A stretch of 64,000 nucleotides of DNA from Dendrocalamus latiflorus (Eukaryota; Streptophyta; Magnoliopsida; Poales; Poaceae), in assembly GCA_017311315.1 (NCBI GenBank), contig CM029609.1, forward strand, positions 42,183,166 to 42,247,165. Reading direction: 5' to 3'. Positions 1 through 10,176 of this stretch are shown here, in pieces. The position numbers and the translations under genes were made by a program. Every line of letters starts with the position of its first letter. The first letter of the stretch is position 1. Below the pieces are notes generated by a model, which did not search any database, was not told the DNA's origin, and saw only the letters and a list, made by a program, of their open reading frames with translations.

Positions 1-56
1 AGATCATGTATATAAGATATCAAATTATTAATGTGGACACATGTTAGAGAATATAA

Positions 57-1125
57 TGTTGGATTGACCCATCATGAGATACTGCGAGAATTGTTATATT
101 ATTAAGTGTCATCAGTTGGTCTCATACATAGTGTATGTAGGATCCTTAGACCTGAGGTCGTCATTATTTCCTACATGTGTAATAGTTTGCTTAAGGGTTA
201 CCAAACACTACTCCGTAACTGGGTGGTAATTAAGGTAGCTTTCAGGTTTGCTATGAAACATGCGGAGAAATATGAGCGATCAAGATGGAATTTGCCCCTC
301 CTATATAACAGGAGAGATATCTCTAGGCCCCTCGATGTGGTTGGATTAAGAAAGTGCATGGCCATGACAAATATGGATGATGAGTCAATCACAATTGAGT
401 AATCTACTACAGGTTCGAGTGAAGGATCGAGCTATCATAGGATGGCACATTTTTCGCCTTGAGTTCGATCTGGTATCATGAAGCAAAGAGATCGGTACAT
501 AAGTACTATACAGGTTCGTCCGATATGATCTTTATGTGTGTTTGAGAGTCATTATATCCTACTAGGGACCACTACTGACTTATGGGCCGACAAGGAGTTT
601 TTGCCCTATGGCCAAATACACATGAACCTACAGGGTCACACACTTAATGGGCTGGAACGATAAGGGGTCGGATGATAGTTTTCGAGTGGGATTTGATCTC
701 TACTCGTATCGGATATGGATCCGATTGGAGGCTATATAAGGAGAGGTGCGGGGGCTGAGGGAGGAACCCTGAAAAACACACCCGTCGAAACCCTAGCCGC
801 CACCTTTCATATCTCCAGTCGTGTGCACTGGTGCTAGCACATGAATGCACGGTGCTCCATCCCTAGACGTGCGGACTTCGGTAGAGGCGTTGTTGTGAGT
901 GCGGCGCTGATCGGGACGATCACGAGGAGGAGATGATTGGACAAAGGACATTCGACTACTACCGCTACACCGACGTGCTCTTCGTTGAATCAGCTGCTTC
1001 AACCCTACTTCTGCTGCACTGTGCGTCTAGTGGTAATGATACATGATCTTTTAATCGTATGGCTTCCTTGTTTACATGGTATAAAGTTTTAATCTGCGCT
1101 AGTGTAGCCCACCCGTATCCCAACA
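57..1125 (+). mobile_element. Probable solo LTR
   Basis: The segment begins TGTTGG and ends CCCAACA, the inverted TG...CA ends of an LTR. It holds a TATA-like box near 733-740 followed by a GC-richer region, as in U3/R. No gag or pol is attached on either side. The flanking 5-mers (tataa and aaagg) do not match, so the boundaries or a single-insertion history are unproven. It may instead be a decayed LTR whose neighbour was deleted. No protein is expected. Confidence 0.42.
733..740 (+). promoter_or_regulatory. TATA-like box in solo LTR
   Basis: TATATAAG lies in the last third of the putative LTR and is followed by GC-richer sequence, as in a retrotransposon U3 promoter. This is a motif match only. 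Confidence 0.35.
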
Positions 1126-1160
1126 AAAGGTTCATTTACTTGTCTATTGTCTAGAGCAAG

Positions 1161-1165
1161 CAGCA
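1161..1165. repeat. Target site duplication, left copy
   Basis: The 5-mer CAGCA directly precedes the TGTCGG end of the large element, and the identical 5-mer lies at 5711-5715 directly after its GTTACA end. A 5-bp direct duplication is the integration footprint of LTR retroelements. Confidence 0.75.
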
Positions 1166-4100
1166 TGTCGGAACCCGAAACAACAACTCCTGGATCCTCA
1201 GTGTAAATCGCACTAGTCCACGATCAGCTAATGCACACAGCATACAACAAAGATAAATATCAACCATAATGACATTTATTAACTAAATATGGGCAGAATT
1301 GCCAAAGTTACATCAACAACACATAAGCCAAAATTAAATAATAGCAGCGGAAGAAAAACACCGAAGCAGAAGAAGTCCACTGAGCCTACCCACAGGCAAA
1401 CGACAGTAAGACGCGGCCTACTCATCCAGATCCTCACCGTAGCCGAAGTCGTCTTCCTCTGTGTGGAGATAGCAAGGTGAGTACAAACTTGTACTCCACA
1501 AATCACACGGAGAAATGCAACATAATGATAACGGCATCAATGGAAGGCTTATATGGTTAGTTTGAACATAAAATAGCATTTAAAAATACAGTAAGTAGAT
1601 TGAAATTGCCAAATTTAATACAATAAGTAAAAACAGTAACTGTAATTGAAATTAATACCGTTAGTTTAGGCTCCGGCCAAACACTAATCTAACCACGGGT
1701 ATCCCACCCGGACCATCTTTTTCAAAAGATCTCATATGGATTCCATCCATCCATACGCTTTTAATCACTCATGGATTCCATCCATCCATAAGGTTTTCAA
1801 AAACCTTTTTGAAAAACAAAATCTAATCCATGAAAAACTTTACTCAGCTTGCCCATAATCATGGGCACGGCTATCCAGGATAGATTATACACTGTACAGA
1901 GGTTGTACAGCTTTACCCACAAGACATGATCATCCTGTATTGCCACCGGATTAACACACTTCCTTTGGTGTGCAGCGAGAAGATCATGACAAGGTCCTTA
2001 CAATGCAAAGCCTTCAACCTGACCAAGCCAACACTAAGGTTTTACCCTAGTAAGGAATCCACCATACCGGAGCCCCTTTTAAGCCGAGTGAGACTTCTCA
2101 TGGTCTACGCCATGCTCACTTTCAACCTATGACATGACTCAGGTTGGGACCCGCAAATTATTCAGCCAGGACTGTCCCATACCAGGCTTGTGGTAGTACG
2201 ATAGGGCTTTGCAACAGTAGCTCACAGACCGGTCCTTAATTTGACTTAGGCTTAACCACATACCCCCTATGCCCGACAATCAACATTGTGTCTCTGAAAA
2301 ACAGTGCATGCCTGCACCCACCACCTAACCATTAGCCTAAGTCTAAACCAGATTTTATATCTTATTTCAAAATATTTCATAATCCATCTTGACTCACCGA
2401 AATCAAGAATACATTTCAAAAGCTTCTCATTTTATGTGAAAAGGTATCCCAAAACCAAGATTATATCTAAGTAGCTTTAAGCATTTGATGTAAGATTCTC
2501 TAGCCAATACTAGTGTACTAACTAGAGTTTGACTCTAGGGTGACAAGGTATCGGGGATTCCAATATCAATGGAGGAATTAACAAGTAGGCATTAACTATA
2601 TTTAAAACTGGAATTGAAATAGATTGATTAACATATGCATGCAATATAATTTAAATCAACATAATTTTATTTGTAAACTGTGATCAACATGATCAAGGTG
2701 TGACTTGACTTGCTCTACAGTCTGGTGTGAGTCATCGTTTAATTCTTCTGAATCGTCGCAGTCTACACGCGAAAAACCAAAGCGAATAAATTTAAATAAA
2801 TCCAAAAATTATAAAATATATATTGACAGATAAACTATGATTTTAGATGAATTTAGGAGAAAGAATCAATGGATTCGGAGTTCGTATGAGGGAGAACGAA
2901 TATCTGAAAGTTTTGGATGTCACATGAAATGATAATAAAATCCGAGAATTATTTTTTGAGCAGTACGGTGTCAGTTGGCTGCGAGGTGACCAGCGAATGG
3001 GCAAAATAGAACCCCAACAATGAGGCAAAGGTGGTGATGCGGGTACGGCAGCAAGGAACGGCGGCAATCACCGGCGGTGAGGGAAAAACGACAGTGACGG
3101 CATTGTAGCGACAACGACAGGTTGGAGAGAGATAGTACCGGGTATGGAATATGAAGATGTAAGATGAGCACGGGCTAGAACACAGTACGATGAAGCTAGA
3201 AAAATTATTGGATAAGCTGAAACTTCATTGAAGACGATACAATCGACGTTTGGACGACAACGATACAGAAAAAGGAAAAACTTGATATCTTGATGCTCGG
3301 TGAAGCGAATTTAAAACTACTTGGAAGGTAGCTACCTGGGATGGTCTGGTACGATATGACGTGAACGGATTGGGGAAAACACCACCGGATAGATGGGGAC
3401 ACGAGATGCCATTGGCGGCCATGGCGAGGTGTCGGAGGTGAAAATTTGTGGAGGCTTTTCGGGGAAAAGGAAGGAAGCACAGCATAGAACACGGTGAGAC
3501 AAGTCTATAAAAAATTACGGCATGAGCTAAAGCTTACCGGAGGCGACGAATCGACATCGAGAAGTCAAAACGACCATTTTCGCAGAAAGCTCAATTTCTA
3601 ACAATTGGCTTCACGAAAAATTAAATAAAAATGGTAGATAAATTTCTTAGAGTCTAGGACATGATATGACGTGAACAAAAAATCAAAGGGCTCACCAAAA
3701 AAGTGGTGTACGTGCGAAAGCACGGTTTTAGTGTCTGGCTCGTTAAGGTCGATGGGGACTCGAGGAATCTTTAGGTGATTGTGATGAAAGCACGACGTAG
3801 AATGCATCGAGGCGAACTCAATGGTACAAACGGCTCGGCCAAAGGACATCGAATGGTAGCGGAACACGGTGGAGAAAACCTTTGGCGACCAGCAGGTTGA
3901 CATCGGCGTTCCGAGCAAACAGAGAGGAGTTAGTGGGTGAGGTTTATGGTGAAATGAAGAGGAGATCATGGGGAACGCAGTGCTCACCTCGGGTGTGGTG
4001 GAACATGCACGGTCGGCCCACAGCGAGGAGAGAAACGGCGCACGGTTTGGCCACGGTGCTCCGGCGATGCTCCAGCGAAGGCAAGGGAAGCACCTTGTAG

Positions 4101-5710
4101 AACGCGCAAAGGCAAAGCCAATGGTGTGGTCAAAGGTGACGGAACTCCACTGTAGGCGGCACAAATGGCCGAAGAACGTCGTTCGATTGGTGAGATAAAA
4201 ATACCGATTGCAGCGAGGAGGAAGGGAGGGAGGCCTTGAGATTTTCGGGGCTGTGTGAGGATGAGAAGGGGCACCCGGTGCTCCCTTTTATAGGTGCGGA
4301 GGTGGACTGAATGAGGAGATCCGCGAGGGAATGTCTTTCGGTGGCATGGAATATTCCCGCGAAATGGGCATATGAAATTAGGGGCTAAGGTCGGTAATGG
4401 AAAGGTCTTGATGAGAGGATTTGAATGCTTTTGATTTCACGAAAATCTGTTGAGAAAACAAGATTTCTGAAAGCTTCAAAAACTAGCCATGGCGTTACGT
4501 GCATGCGGCTTCGGGACAGGCACGACTTGGAAGATGAACACTGAGAGGAGAGAGAAACAGAAAAGGGAAAATAATGTTTTGAAAAAATAAAATAAATAAA
4601 TTTCAAAAAAATTCAGGAAAATTTCACCAAAATCCTTGGAACCAAAAATATCAAATAAAATAATTTCAGATTTACTTTATGTTTATTTTAACCATTTAAA
4701 ATATTTTTATTCGCTAAGCTTTAATTTAATCCAAATAAATTTTCAAACAGACTCTAAAAATTTGCAAAGAAGATGGAAATAGATAGATTGGAATTTTTTA
4801 AGAATTTAGAAATTTGAATGGGCCCAATCGGAGTTAGGATGAAGGAGAACATGCTTCAGAAGTTTAAAACTAAAGAAAAAGGAAAAAGGAGATTTTTTGA
4901 ATTATTTTTGTACTGGAAAAGAAAGATTATGACGATAACATGGAATTGAATTATTTTTCTTCGGCAAAAGGGATTTATGACGTCCGAGCGATGTCAACAA
5001 GGAAATTGTTTTTTCGTCGATTTATTTTTCAAAAGAAAAATGGTTATGTTTTTCTGACAGGTGACTTTTGCGGACTAGGTCTATGGTGAATTGGGTTCAT
5101 GTACTAGGGATGGGATCAAATCGAGCGCCGCAGATTGAATTCAGGCCGTTGAATGGAGATGGAGTGGGTTAAGTGAAGATGGAGGGCCAATATTTAGTCG
5201 GGTGCGGAAGATTAGATATGGACATGACACTTGTCAGCCCGAGAAGAGATAGGGTTTTAAATTATATTTAGATTTTCACGAACATTCAAAAACACTTAGA
5301 AAATAGGAAATAAAGTCTAAACATTCCAAAACAAAATTCACAGAAATTCCTGGAGATTATTTAGACTTAGCAAAAAATATTTTCAACTTAAAGTTGGTCT
5401 TTTAATTTTTACAAAAATATTGTTTAGCTTTGAAATTGATTTTTAAAATCCAGAAAAACACAGAAAATCTAGATAAATGCCAAATGCTTTCAAATAATTA
5501 ATTTGAAATAGGATTTTTATAGAAAATCAAAATATCATTTTATTTAATAATATTTTTATGTTTTTACCTAAATTACTTTTCAAATCCAGCGTTTTTAAAA
5601 GCAGAAAAATCAGGACAAATCAAAAATAAAATTTTGGCAATCAAAACACTTATTTTTATTTTAAATTATTTTTATTTTTATTATTTTTTATAAAACCCTG
5701 GGCTGTTACA
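1166..5710 (-). mobile_element. Large non-coding LTR-like element (4,545 bp)
   Basis: The element starts TGTCGG and ends GTTACA on the + strand, so it has TG...CA termini, and both sides carry the 5-bp duplication CAGCA. The start sequence is not repeated near the other end, so it reads as one enormous solo LTR rather than an LTR-internal-LTR unit. A TATAAAAGG box on the minus strand (4285-4292) suggests transcription on that strand. A GC-richer belt (about 2990-4300) sits between AT-rich flanks. Open frames inside (for example 3598-4164, -) resemble nothing I know. The 59.6-kb end of the element at 55170-59878 shares a block with this one in opposite orientation, so the two look like relatives. 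An old large-LTR Ty3/gypsy family is the best guess. Confidence 0.68.
4285..4292 (-). promoter_or_regulatory. TATA box of large LTR-like element
   Basis: On the minus strand this reads TATAAAAG followed by GGAG, a textbook plant TATA box. It lies about 1.4 kb inside the minus-strand 5' end and just upstream of the GC-rich belt. It is the main reason for orienting the element on the minus strand. Confidence 0.5.
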
Positions 5711-5715
5711 CAGCA
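5711..5715. repeat. Target site duplication, right copy
   Basis: CAGCA matches the left copy at 1161-1165 exactly and abuts the GTTACA end of the large element. Confidence 0.75.
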
Positions 5716-6090
5716 CCAGCGTCTTGTACAGCAGTTCCAAACTATCTGCACACCAGAACAAGAAAGATGTACAAATGCACATGAATTCCTAACAACGTGA
5801 AACCCTGGAAACAGACAAGAAGTAGGGTGTCAGGCCTCCACTTTCCACTGACATGCAGTAATTGCGCACTTTTCACTTTCTATCAGTCACTACTATTTAT
5901 CAGCCACTACTTTTCACTTTCACATATTATAATGTACTTTGTATTTTATTATATCATAATTCCGTAAGTCGCATGACAGTCTGAATGTTATAGTGTATTT
6001 TATTGAACCATCTTTTTTACATAATGCACTACTATTCATTAGTCGTTTCAATCAGCCACTACTATTCATCAGCCGCAGCCAAAAGTCATC
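5716..6090. other. Non-coding gap with short AT-rich direct repeats
   Basis: The first ~110 bp are unclassified sequence that was continuous with 1126-1165 before the large element inserted. About 5880-6075 carries several imperfect copies of a motif like CAGCCACTACTATTCATCAG, reminiscent of the sub-terminal repeats of grass hAT-type MITEs. No clear terminal inverted repeats or coding sequence were found. The decayed copia RT fades out at its right edge. Confidence 0.35.
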
Positions 6091-6177
6091 AACAAAAGCC
6101 AATATGAACATACCCTCATACTCTTTTTCCTTCTGGGATCAACCTGGTTTCTCTGGAACAGAATACCCAAGTGGTGG

Positions 6178-6507
6178 CTACATGTAAACCTGCTCATGCA
6201 AGACACCATTAAGAAGGACATTTTTAACATACAGCTGAGAGATAGACCACCGGCGAACAGAAGCAACCGCAACAAGAGTGCGAACAGTGGTCATATAGGC
6301 AACAGAGGCAAACATCTCATCGTAACTATGACCATACTTCTGCTGGAAGTTACGAACTACAAGGTGAGCCTTGTAGCGCTCAATAGTATCATTAGACCTG
6401 GTCTTAATCTTGTATACCCATTTGCACATGATAGGACGAGCATGCACAGGTGTCGGTACAATATCCCAAGTCTCCGTACGTCGAAGAGCATCAAGCTCCT
6501 CTGCCAT
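6178..6507 (-). pseudogene. Copia reverse transcriptase fragment (N-terminal part)
   Basis: About 109 codons match the start of the copia RT domain: a TWDIVP-like segment, the KWVYKIK motif, an ERYKAHLV segment and a variant of the MDVKNAFLNG motif that here reads YVKNVLLNG. A stop follows HEQVYM, where the family continues with a PPPGY motif; that motif survives partly just downstream in frame (PPLGY). The catalytic YVDD region is missing, so no active enzyme is possible. Confidence 0.85.
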
Positions 6508-7463
6508 AGCGAGCTGTCACTTAGAATGAGAAGCAGCCTCACGATAAGAACTAGGCTCAATGACAGAAAGGGCATGAGCGGTCGAAGTAAAACTAAGACG
6601 ATCAGGAGGTTGAAGGGATGTCCGGTCACGAAGGGCATAACGAGGAGCATCATCAGAGGAATCAGATGTCGGTGTCGGCAAGATGCCAGAAGATGAGTCT
6701 GGTGAAGAACGAGGACGTCTAGAGTAGTGCACCTTAGAGAAATGAGATAATAGTGCTGCAGGAGCAAGAGGCGGTGCTGTAGAAGGCAACACAGGAGGTG
6801 AAGGAACAGAAGGAACCACTGGAGACAGGCTAGAGGAAGGATGTGAAAGGGGATAAATGGGTAAAGCGTTAAAGAGAGACAGCCAGGAGATCGTTTCAAT
6901 GGTGGAAGTAGGATGAGGGGCTGAATCTCGATAGAAGAAAGGTCAAGATTCATCAAAAATATCTCGTGAGATTCTAATCCGTCGAGCAGAAGGATCATAG
7001 CAGCGATAACCCTTATACTCAGAATTGTACCGAAGAAAAACACAGTCAACTGATTGGGCTAACAGTTTGGTGCGCTCACGAGGCTGTAGCAGGACAAAAA
7101 CAGGTGCAGCCAAAAACGCGAAGGTGATTGTACTGGGGGGCTTTAGAGTAGAGACGCTCTGTAGGACTGACATCCTTAAGAGCAGTAGAAGGCTGCATAT
7201 TGATGAGATATGCAGCCGTAGAAACAGCCTCCGCCCAGAACTGTGATGGAACATGAGAAGAAAGAAGAAGGGTGCGAGCAATCTCAAGCAGATGACGATG
7301 CTTGCGTTCAGAAACCCCATTCTGAGTATGGGCACCAGGATAAGAAGATTGGTAAAGAGTGCCCTGCTCAGAAAGAAATTGTCTGAAAGCACCAGAACAT
7401 TACTCTCCAAGCAAAGCTACGATAGATTGCAAGAAACTGACCACAATTAAACTTAGGGAAAAG

Positions 7464-7709
7464 CTAAGTGAAACGGGAATAATCATCAATAAAAATTATA
7501 TAGAATTTATGCCTGCCTTTTGAGATAATAGGCGTAGGTCCCCATACATCTGAATGAACTAAATCAAAAGGACGAGAAGACATGGACTCACTAAAATGAT
7601 AAGGAAGTTTTAGCTGTTTGCCCAGCTTACAACCCTGACAAAACATTGACGTGCCAACAGTAACACGTCCAAGAACACCCTGATGAACTAATGAAGAAAG
7701 ACGGGACAC
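7464..7709 (-). pseudogene. Copia integrase fragment
   Basis: The 81-residue open segment shows the end of the GAG-pre-integrase zinc-binding region (CQGCKLGKQ) and the beginning of the catalytic core, including DLVHSDVWGP with the first catalytic Asp and IFIDDYSRFT. The remaining core and C-terminal part are scattered in other frames (about 6943-7410). The element therefore cannot make an intact integrase. Confidence 0.85.
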
Positions 7710-7720
7710 ACACAGGTGTC

Positions 7721-8335
7721 CTAAACGGTGATGCCACTGGGTAAAAGATCCAGTGATGGTAGCAGCAGTGACGGTAGAGGCAGACGTAGTAGGAGCGACT
7801 GATGTGGACGAAAGGTGGAGGCGGTCGAGAATGTAGAGACCTTGATGATCCCTACGTGTTGGCCAATCCCAACTACTGTCCCTGTCTGTCGATCCTGGAC
7901 GAAACAGGTGTGAGACTTAAAAACAACTCTACAACCAAGATCAGTGAGCTGTCCCACCGAAAGAAGCTGCATGGTAAGCTGGGGAACATGAGAAATAGCT
8001 CGAACAGAAAAGTTACTGGACAAAAGAATGCCTTGACAACTGACAGACAAGGAAGTACCGTCAGCTGTTTGAACAGAGATAGGAAAATCCGGAGGTCCTA
8101 CTGAAGTTAGAGATGTGGAATTCAGTGTCATGTGAAAAGAGGCACCAAAATCTAGAACCCAAGAGGTACCTGGAGGAGACGTCTGAGCTAAACTGGCAGA
8201 ACCCGCTGAGCTGTGAGAGAGCTGCTGAACAGAGTCACCTTGCTGAGCAAAACCTGATGAGCTGGTCTGTCCTCCTGTGAAGGAAGGGCCTCCCTGCCCC
8301 CTTTTGGTCGCCCACTCCCACGTGTCTTGTTCCAC
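7721..8335 (-). pseudogene. Copia aspartic protease region, mutated active site
   Basis: This open segment of about 204 codons covers the linker after gag and the retroviral-type aspartic protease. The active-site segment reads WVLDFGASFHMT where copia proteases have DSGA, so the conserved Ser/Thr after the catalytic Asp is Phe. Downstream LLSVGQLTDLGC is the usual copia segment leading to integrase. The substitution fits loss of selection. Confidence 0.8.
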
Positions 8336-8462
8336 TTTTTCTGCACCGCATAACTCTAGTAGTCATGCCCGAAGTTCTTGTAGTAGTTACACTGAACTCC
8401 AGTTGGTGCGAAAACAGGAGCGGGGACAGGCACTTGGAGAGAGGCCGTATTCAAAGCAGATA

Positions 8463-9236
8463 TCATTGTCGTAGTCGAAGAAGGGGCAACAAGCACAGTC
8501 GGAAGAGCTGTGCTACCAACCTAAGATGAATCTTTTCAGCTCGAAGCGTCAAAAGGACCTCTGTAACGGTCGACCGTGGCGAGTGGCTCGGCAGCTGAGC
8601 TCTGACAGGCTCAAACTCTGGGCGAAGGCGGCAGACAAAGTCATAAAGGCGAAGGCGATCATGATCCACCTTCTACACTTTGTGACACTCCTGACAAAGT
8701 GGAGATGCTAGCTCATCTAGCTGGCGCCAGAGACTTGCCAGGGCCCGAAAGAAGTCAATGGAAAAATCTCCCTGGCGAAGAGTCTCCAACTCACGCTGAA
8801 GCGAAAAGAACTAAGCATCACTGCTCTGCTGGTATCGCTCACGCAAGTACTCCCAGATTTGTCGAGTAGACCGTAGACCAACAATGCCTAGCTGGGTGGA
8901 GTCATTGACGCTGACCACCAGGATGGCACGAACACGGGCTTCGTCAGCACACCAGCGCTCGAAAGCATCAATGGTATGCTAAAAAGCCTCATCGGCAACG
9001 TCAGCAACAGCCTTTGCCTCCTTCTTGGCAGCCTCATCTGCTGCAGGAGGTGCAGGAGTAGACTGCCTAGGAGGAGACTGAACCGGCGGTGGCGGAGAAG
9101 GGCATGCACCGGTGACATGTCCCCAAAGGCAGAGATCATCAAGCATGATCTCCATGAGAGAAGACCATAAGCTGTAGTTCGTTCTATAGAGCTTTGTTTC
9201 CGAGAATAAGATCACAACAGATGGAATGGAAGCCAT
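8463..9236 (-). pseudogene. Copia gag, broken
   Basis: The likely start is the ATG at 9234-9236 on the minus strand, followed by the conserved TNYSLWSSLM and LWGHVTG segments of copia gag N-termini. The later part appears in another frame around 8463-8669 (LYDFVCRLRPEFEPVRAQL, the middle of the gag domain). At least one frameshift and several stops separate the pieces. No intact CCHC knuckle was seen. Confidence 0.75.
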
Positions 9237-9319
9237 CGGTAGGAGGCGCTGGACGACGCAGCGACCAAGGCAACGAAGTCTAACAGGCGGCACTAGACGG
9301 CGTGGCGGTTAGATCAACG

Positions 9320-9346
9320 TTATATATATATATATATATATATATT
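9320..9346. repeat. (TA)n microsatellite
   Basis: About 13 uninterrupted TA dinucleotides in the leader of the copia element, followed by a T-rich stretch to about 9383. Confidence 0.9.
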
Positions 9347-9545
9347 CTTTTTTCTTTTTTCTTTTTCCCTTTTTCTTTTTTTTAAACTACAAAAGGACAT
9401 GGCTTCGCTTCGATAAAAGTAGACGATCAACTCACCTCGCTCGGGTGTCGCCGAGTGGGCAACCGGCGGAGCGTCGACCCACGGCTTAGGGGTCGTCGGA
9501 AAAGCGGTGGATGGTAGCGATCGAACGGATCGGGTGGAGACGACG

Positions 9546-9850
9546 ATGGCAACAATGGATTGGATCGAGCGAGGTAGCGGCGGCGGCTCAGGTGATGGTG
9601 GCCCAGGCGGCGACGGCTCGAGGGACGCCGGATTTGGCAACGACAGCAGCTCGGGCGACGCCGAATTTGGTAGTGACAACGGCTCGGGCGACGGTGGCCC
9701 GAGTAGTAGTGGCGGCTCGAGCGGAGACGGCCCGGGCAACGATGACTTCGGGCGACGGTGGCCCAAGCGGTGACAACGGCTCGGGCAGAGGTGGCTCGGG
9801 CGGCAACGGCTCGAGCGGAGACGGCCCGGGCAACAGCGGCGGAGGCAGCA
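9546..9850. repeat. GC-rich minisatellite in copia leader
   Basis: Degenerate in-phase copies of modules such as GGCTCGGGCGACGG recur at multiples of 3 bp between the primer binding site and gag. Read on + this gives Gly/Ser-rich frames and on - Pro/Ala/Arg-rich frames. These frames come from repeat composition and not from a gene. Long GC-rich leaders are common in plant copia elements. Confidence 0.7.
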
Positions 9851-9872
9851 GAAGAACAAGGTCAGAGCCCTA

Positions 9873-9884
9873 GCTCTGATACCA
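9873..9884 (-). other. Primer binding site of copia element
   Basis: On the minus strand it reads TGGTATCAGAGC, complementary to the 3' end of initiator methionine tRNA, the usual primer of plant copia elements. It directly abuts the CA end of the LTR. Confidence 0.92.
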
Positions 9885-10051
9885 TGTCATGAATATTGTG
9901 TGTGTATTCATGAGGCACAAATGCAATATATATATATATATAGAAAGTACAATAGAGAGTACAGGGGAATAAACAGAGGAATATGTCATATACAGATAAG
10001 AAAACCAATGCATATAAAGAAACGGATAATAATCCTATTCTATTCTTAACA
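9885..10051 (-). repeat. 5' LTR of copia element (167 bp)
   Basis: On the minus strand it starts TGTTAAGAATAG and ends TTCATGACA, directly before the primer binding site. It is short for an LTR and contains an internal (TA) run at about 9926-9942. No partner 3' LTR is visible in the window. Confidence 0.85.
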
Positions 10052-10176
10052 ATTCCGAGCTGATCAAGTAGAATCCTTATACCACCACCCTTTGAAGCAT
10101 TAAGGCTATTCTATCCTTAACAATTCCGAGCTGATCAAGTAGAATCCTTATACCACCACCCTTTGAAGCATTAAGG
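10035..10176. repeat. 71-bp tandem duplication across LTR/exon junction
   Basis: Bases 10035-10105 and 10106-10176 are direct copies differing at one noticed position (10044 T, 10115 C). Each copy holds the outer 17 bp of the copia LTR plus 54 bp of the host exon. The duplication must therefore have happened after the LTR was in place. It adds LTR-derived codons and a stop to the pseudogene frame. Confidence 0.9.

Larger units (their letters stand above)
6100..10051 (-). mobile_element. Decayed Ty1/copia retrotransposon, 3' truncated
   Basis: Read on the minus strand, the order is LTR, primer binding site, repetitive leader, gag, protease, integrase and reverse transcriptase, which is the Ty1/copia order (integrase before RT). 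The RT breaks off shortly after its N-terminal third, and no RNase H or 3' LTR is visible on the left. All genes are broken by stops and frame changes. Its 5' LTR abuts the last traceable exon of the YbeY-HAD pseudogene, so the insertion, or the deletion that removed its other end, also removed the end of that gene. Confidence 0.85.

Noticed and set aside
3598..4164. 188-codon minus-strand open frame
   Set aside because: It lies within the 4.5-kb non-coding LTR-like element downstream of its TATA box and resembles no protein I know; chance or decayed leader is likelier.
1126..5760. Possible C-terminal exon of the YbeY-HAD gene around the large-element insertion site (a segment ending LLALDN on the minus strand)
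   Set aside because: Only about six of fifteen residues agree with the family and the key GDGxND motif is absent, so the match is not better than chance.
9507..9873. Gly-rich plus-strand frames suggesting a glycine-rich protein
   Set aside because: The frames follow from a trinucleotide-phased minisatellite in the leader of a minus-strand copia element.
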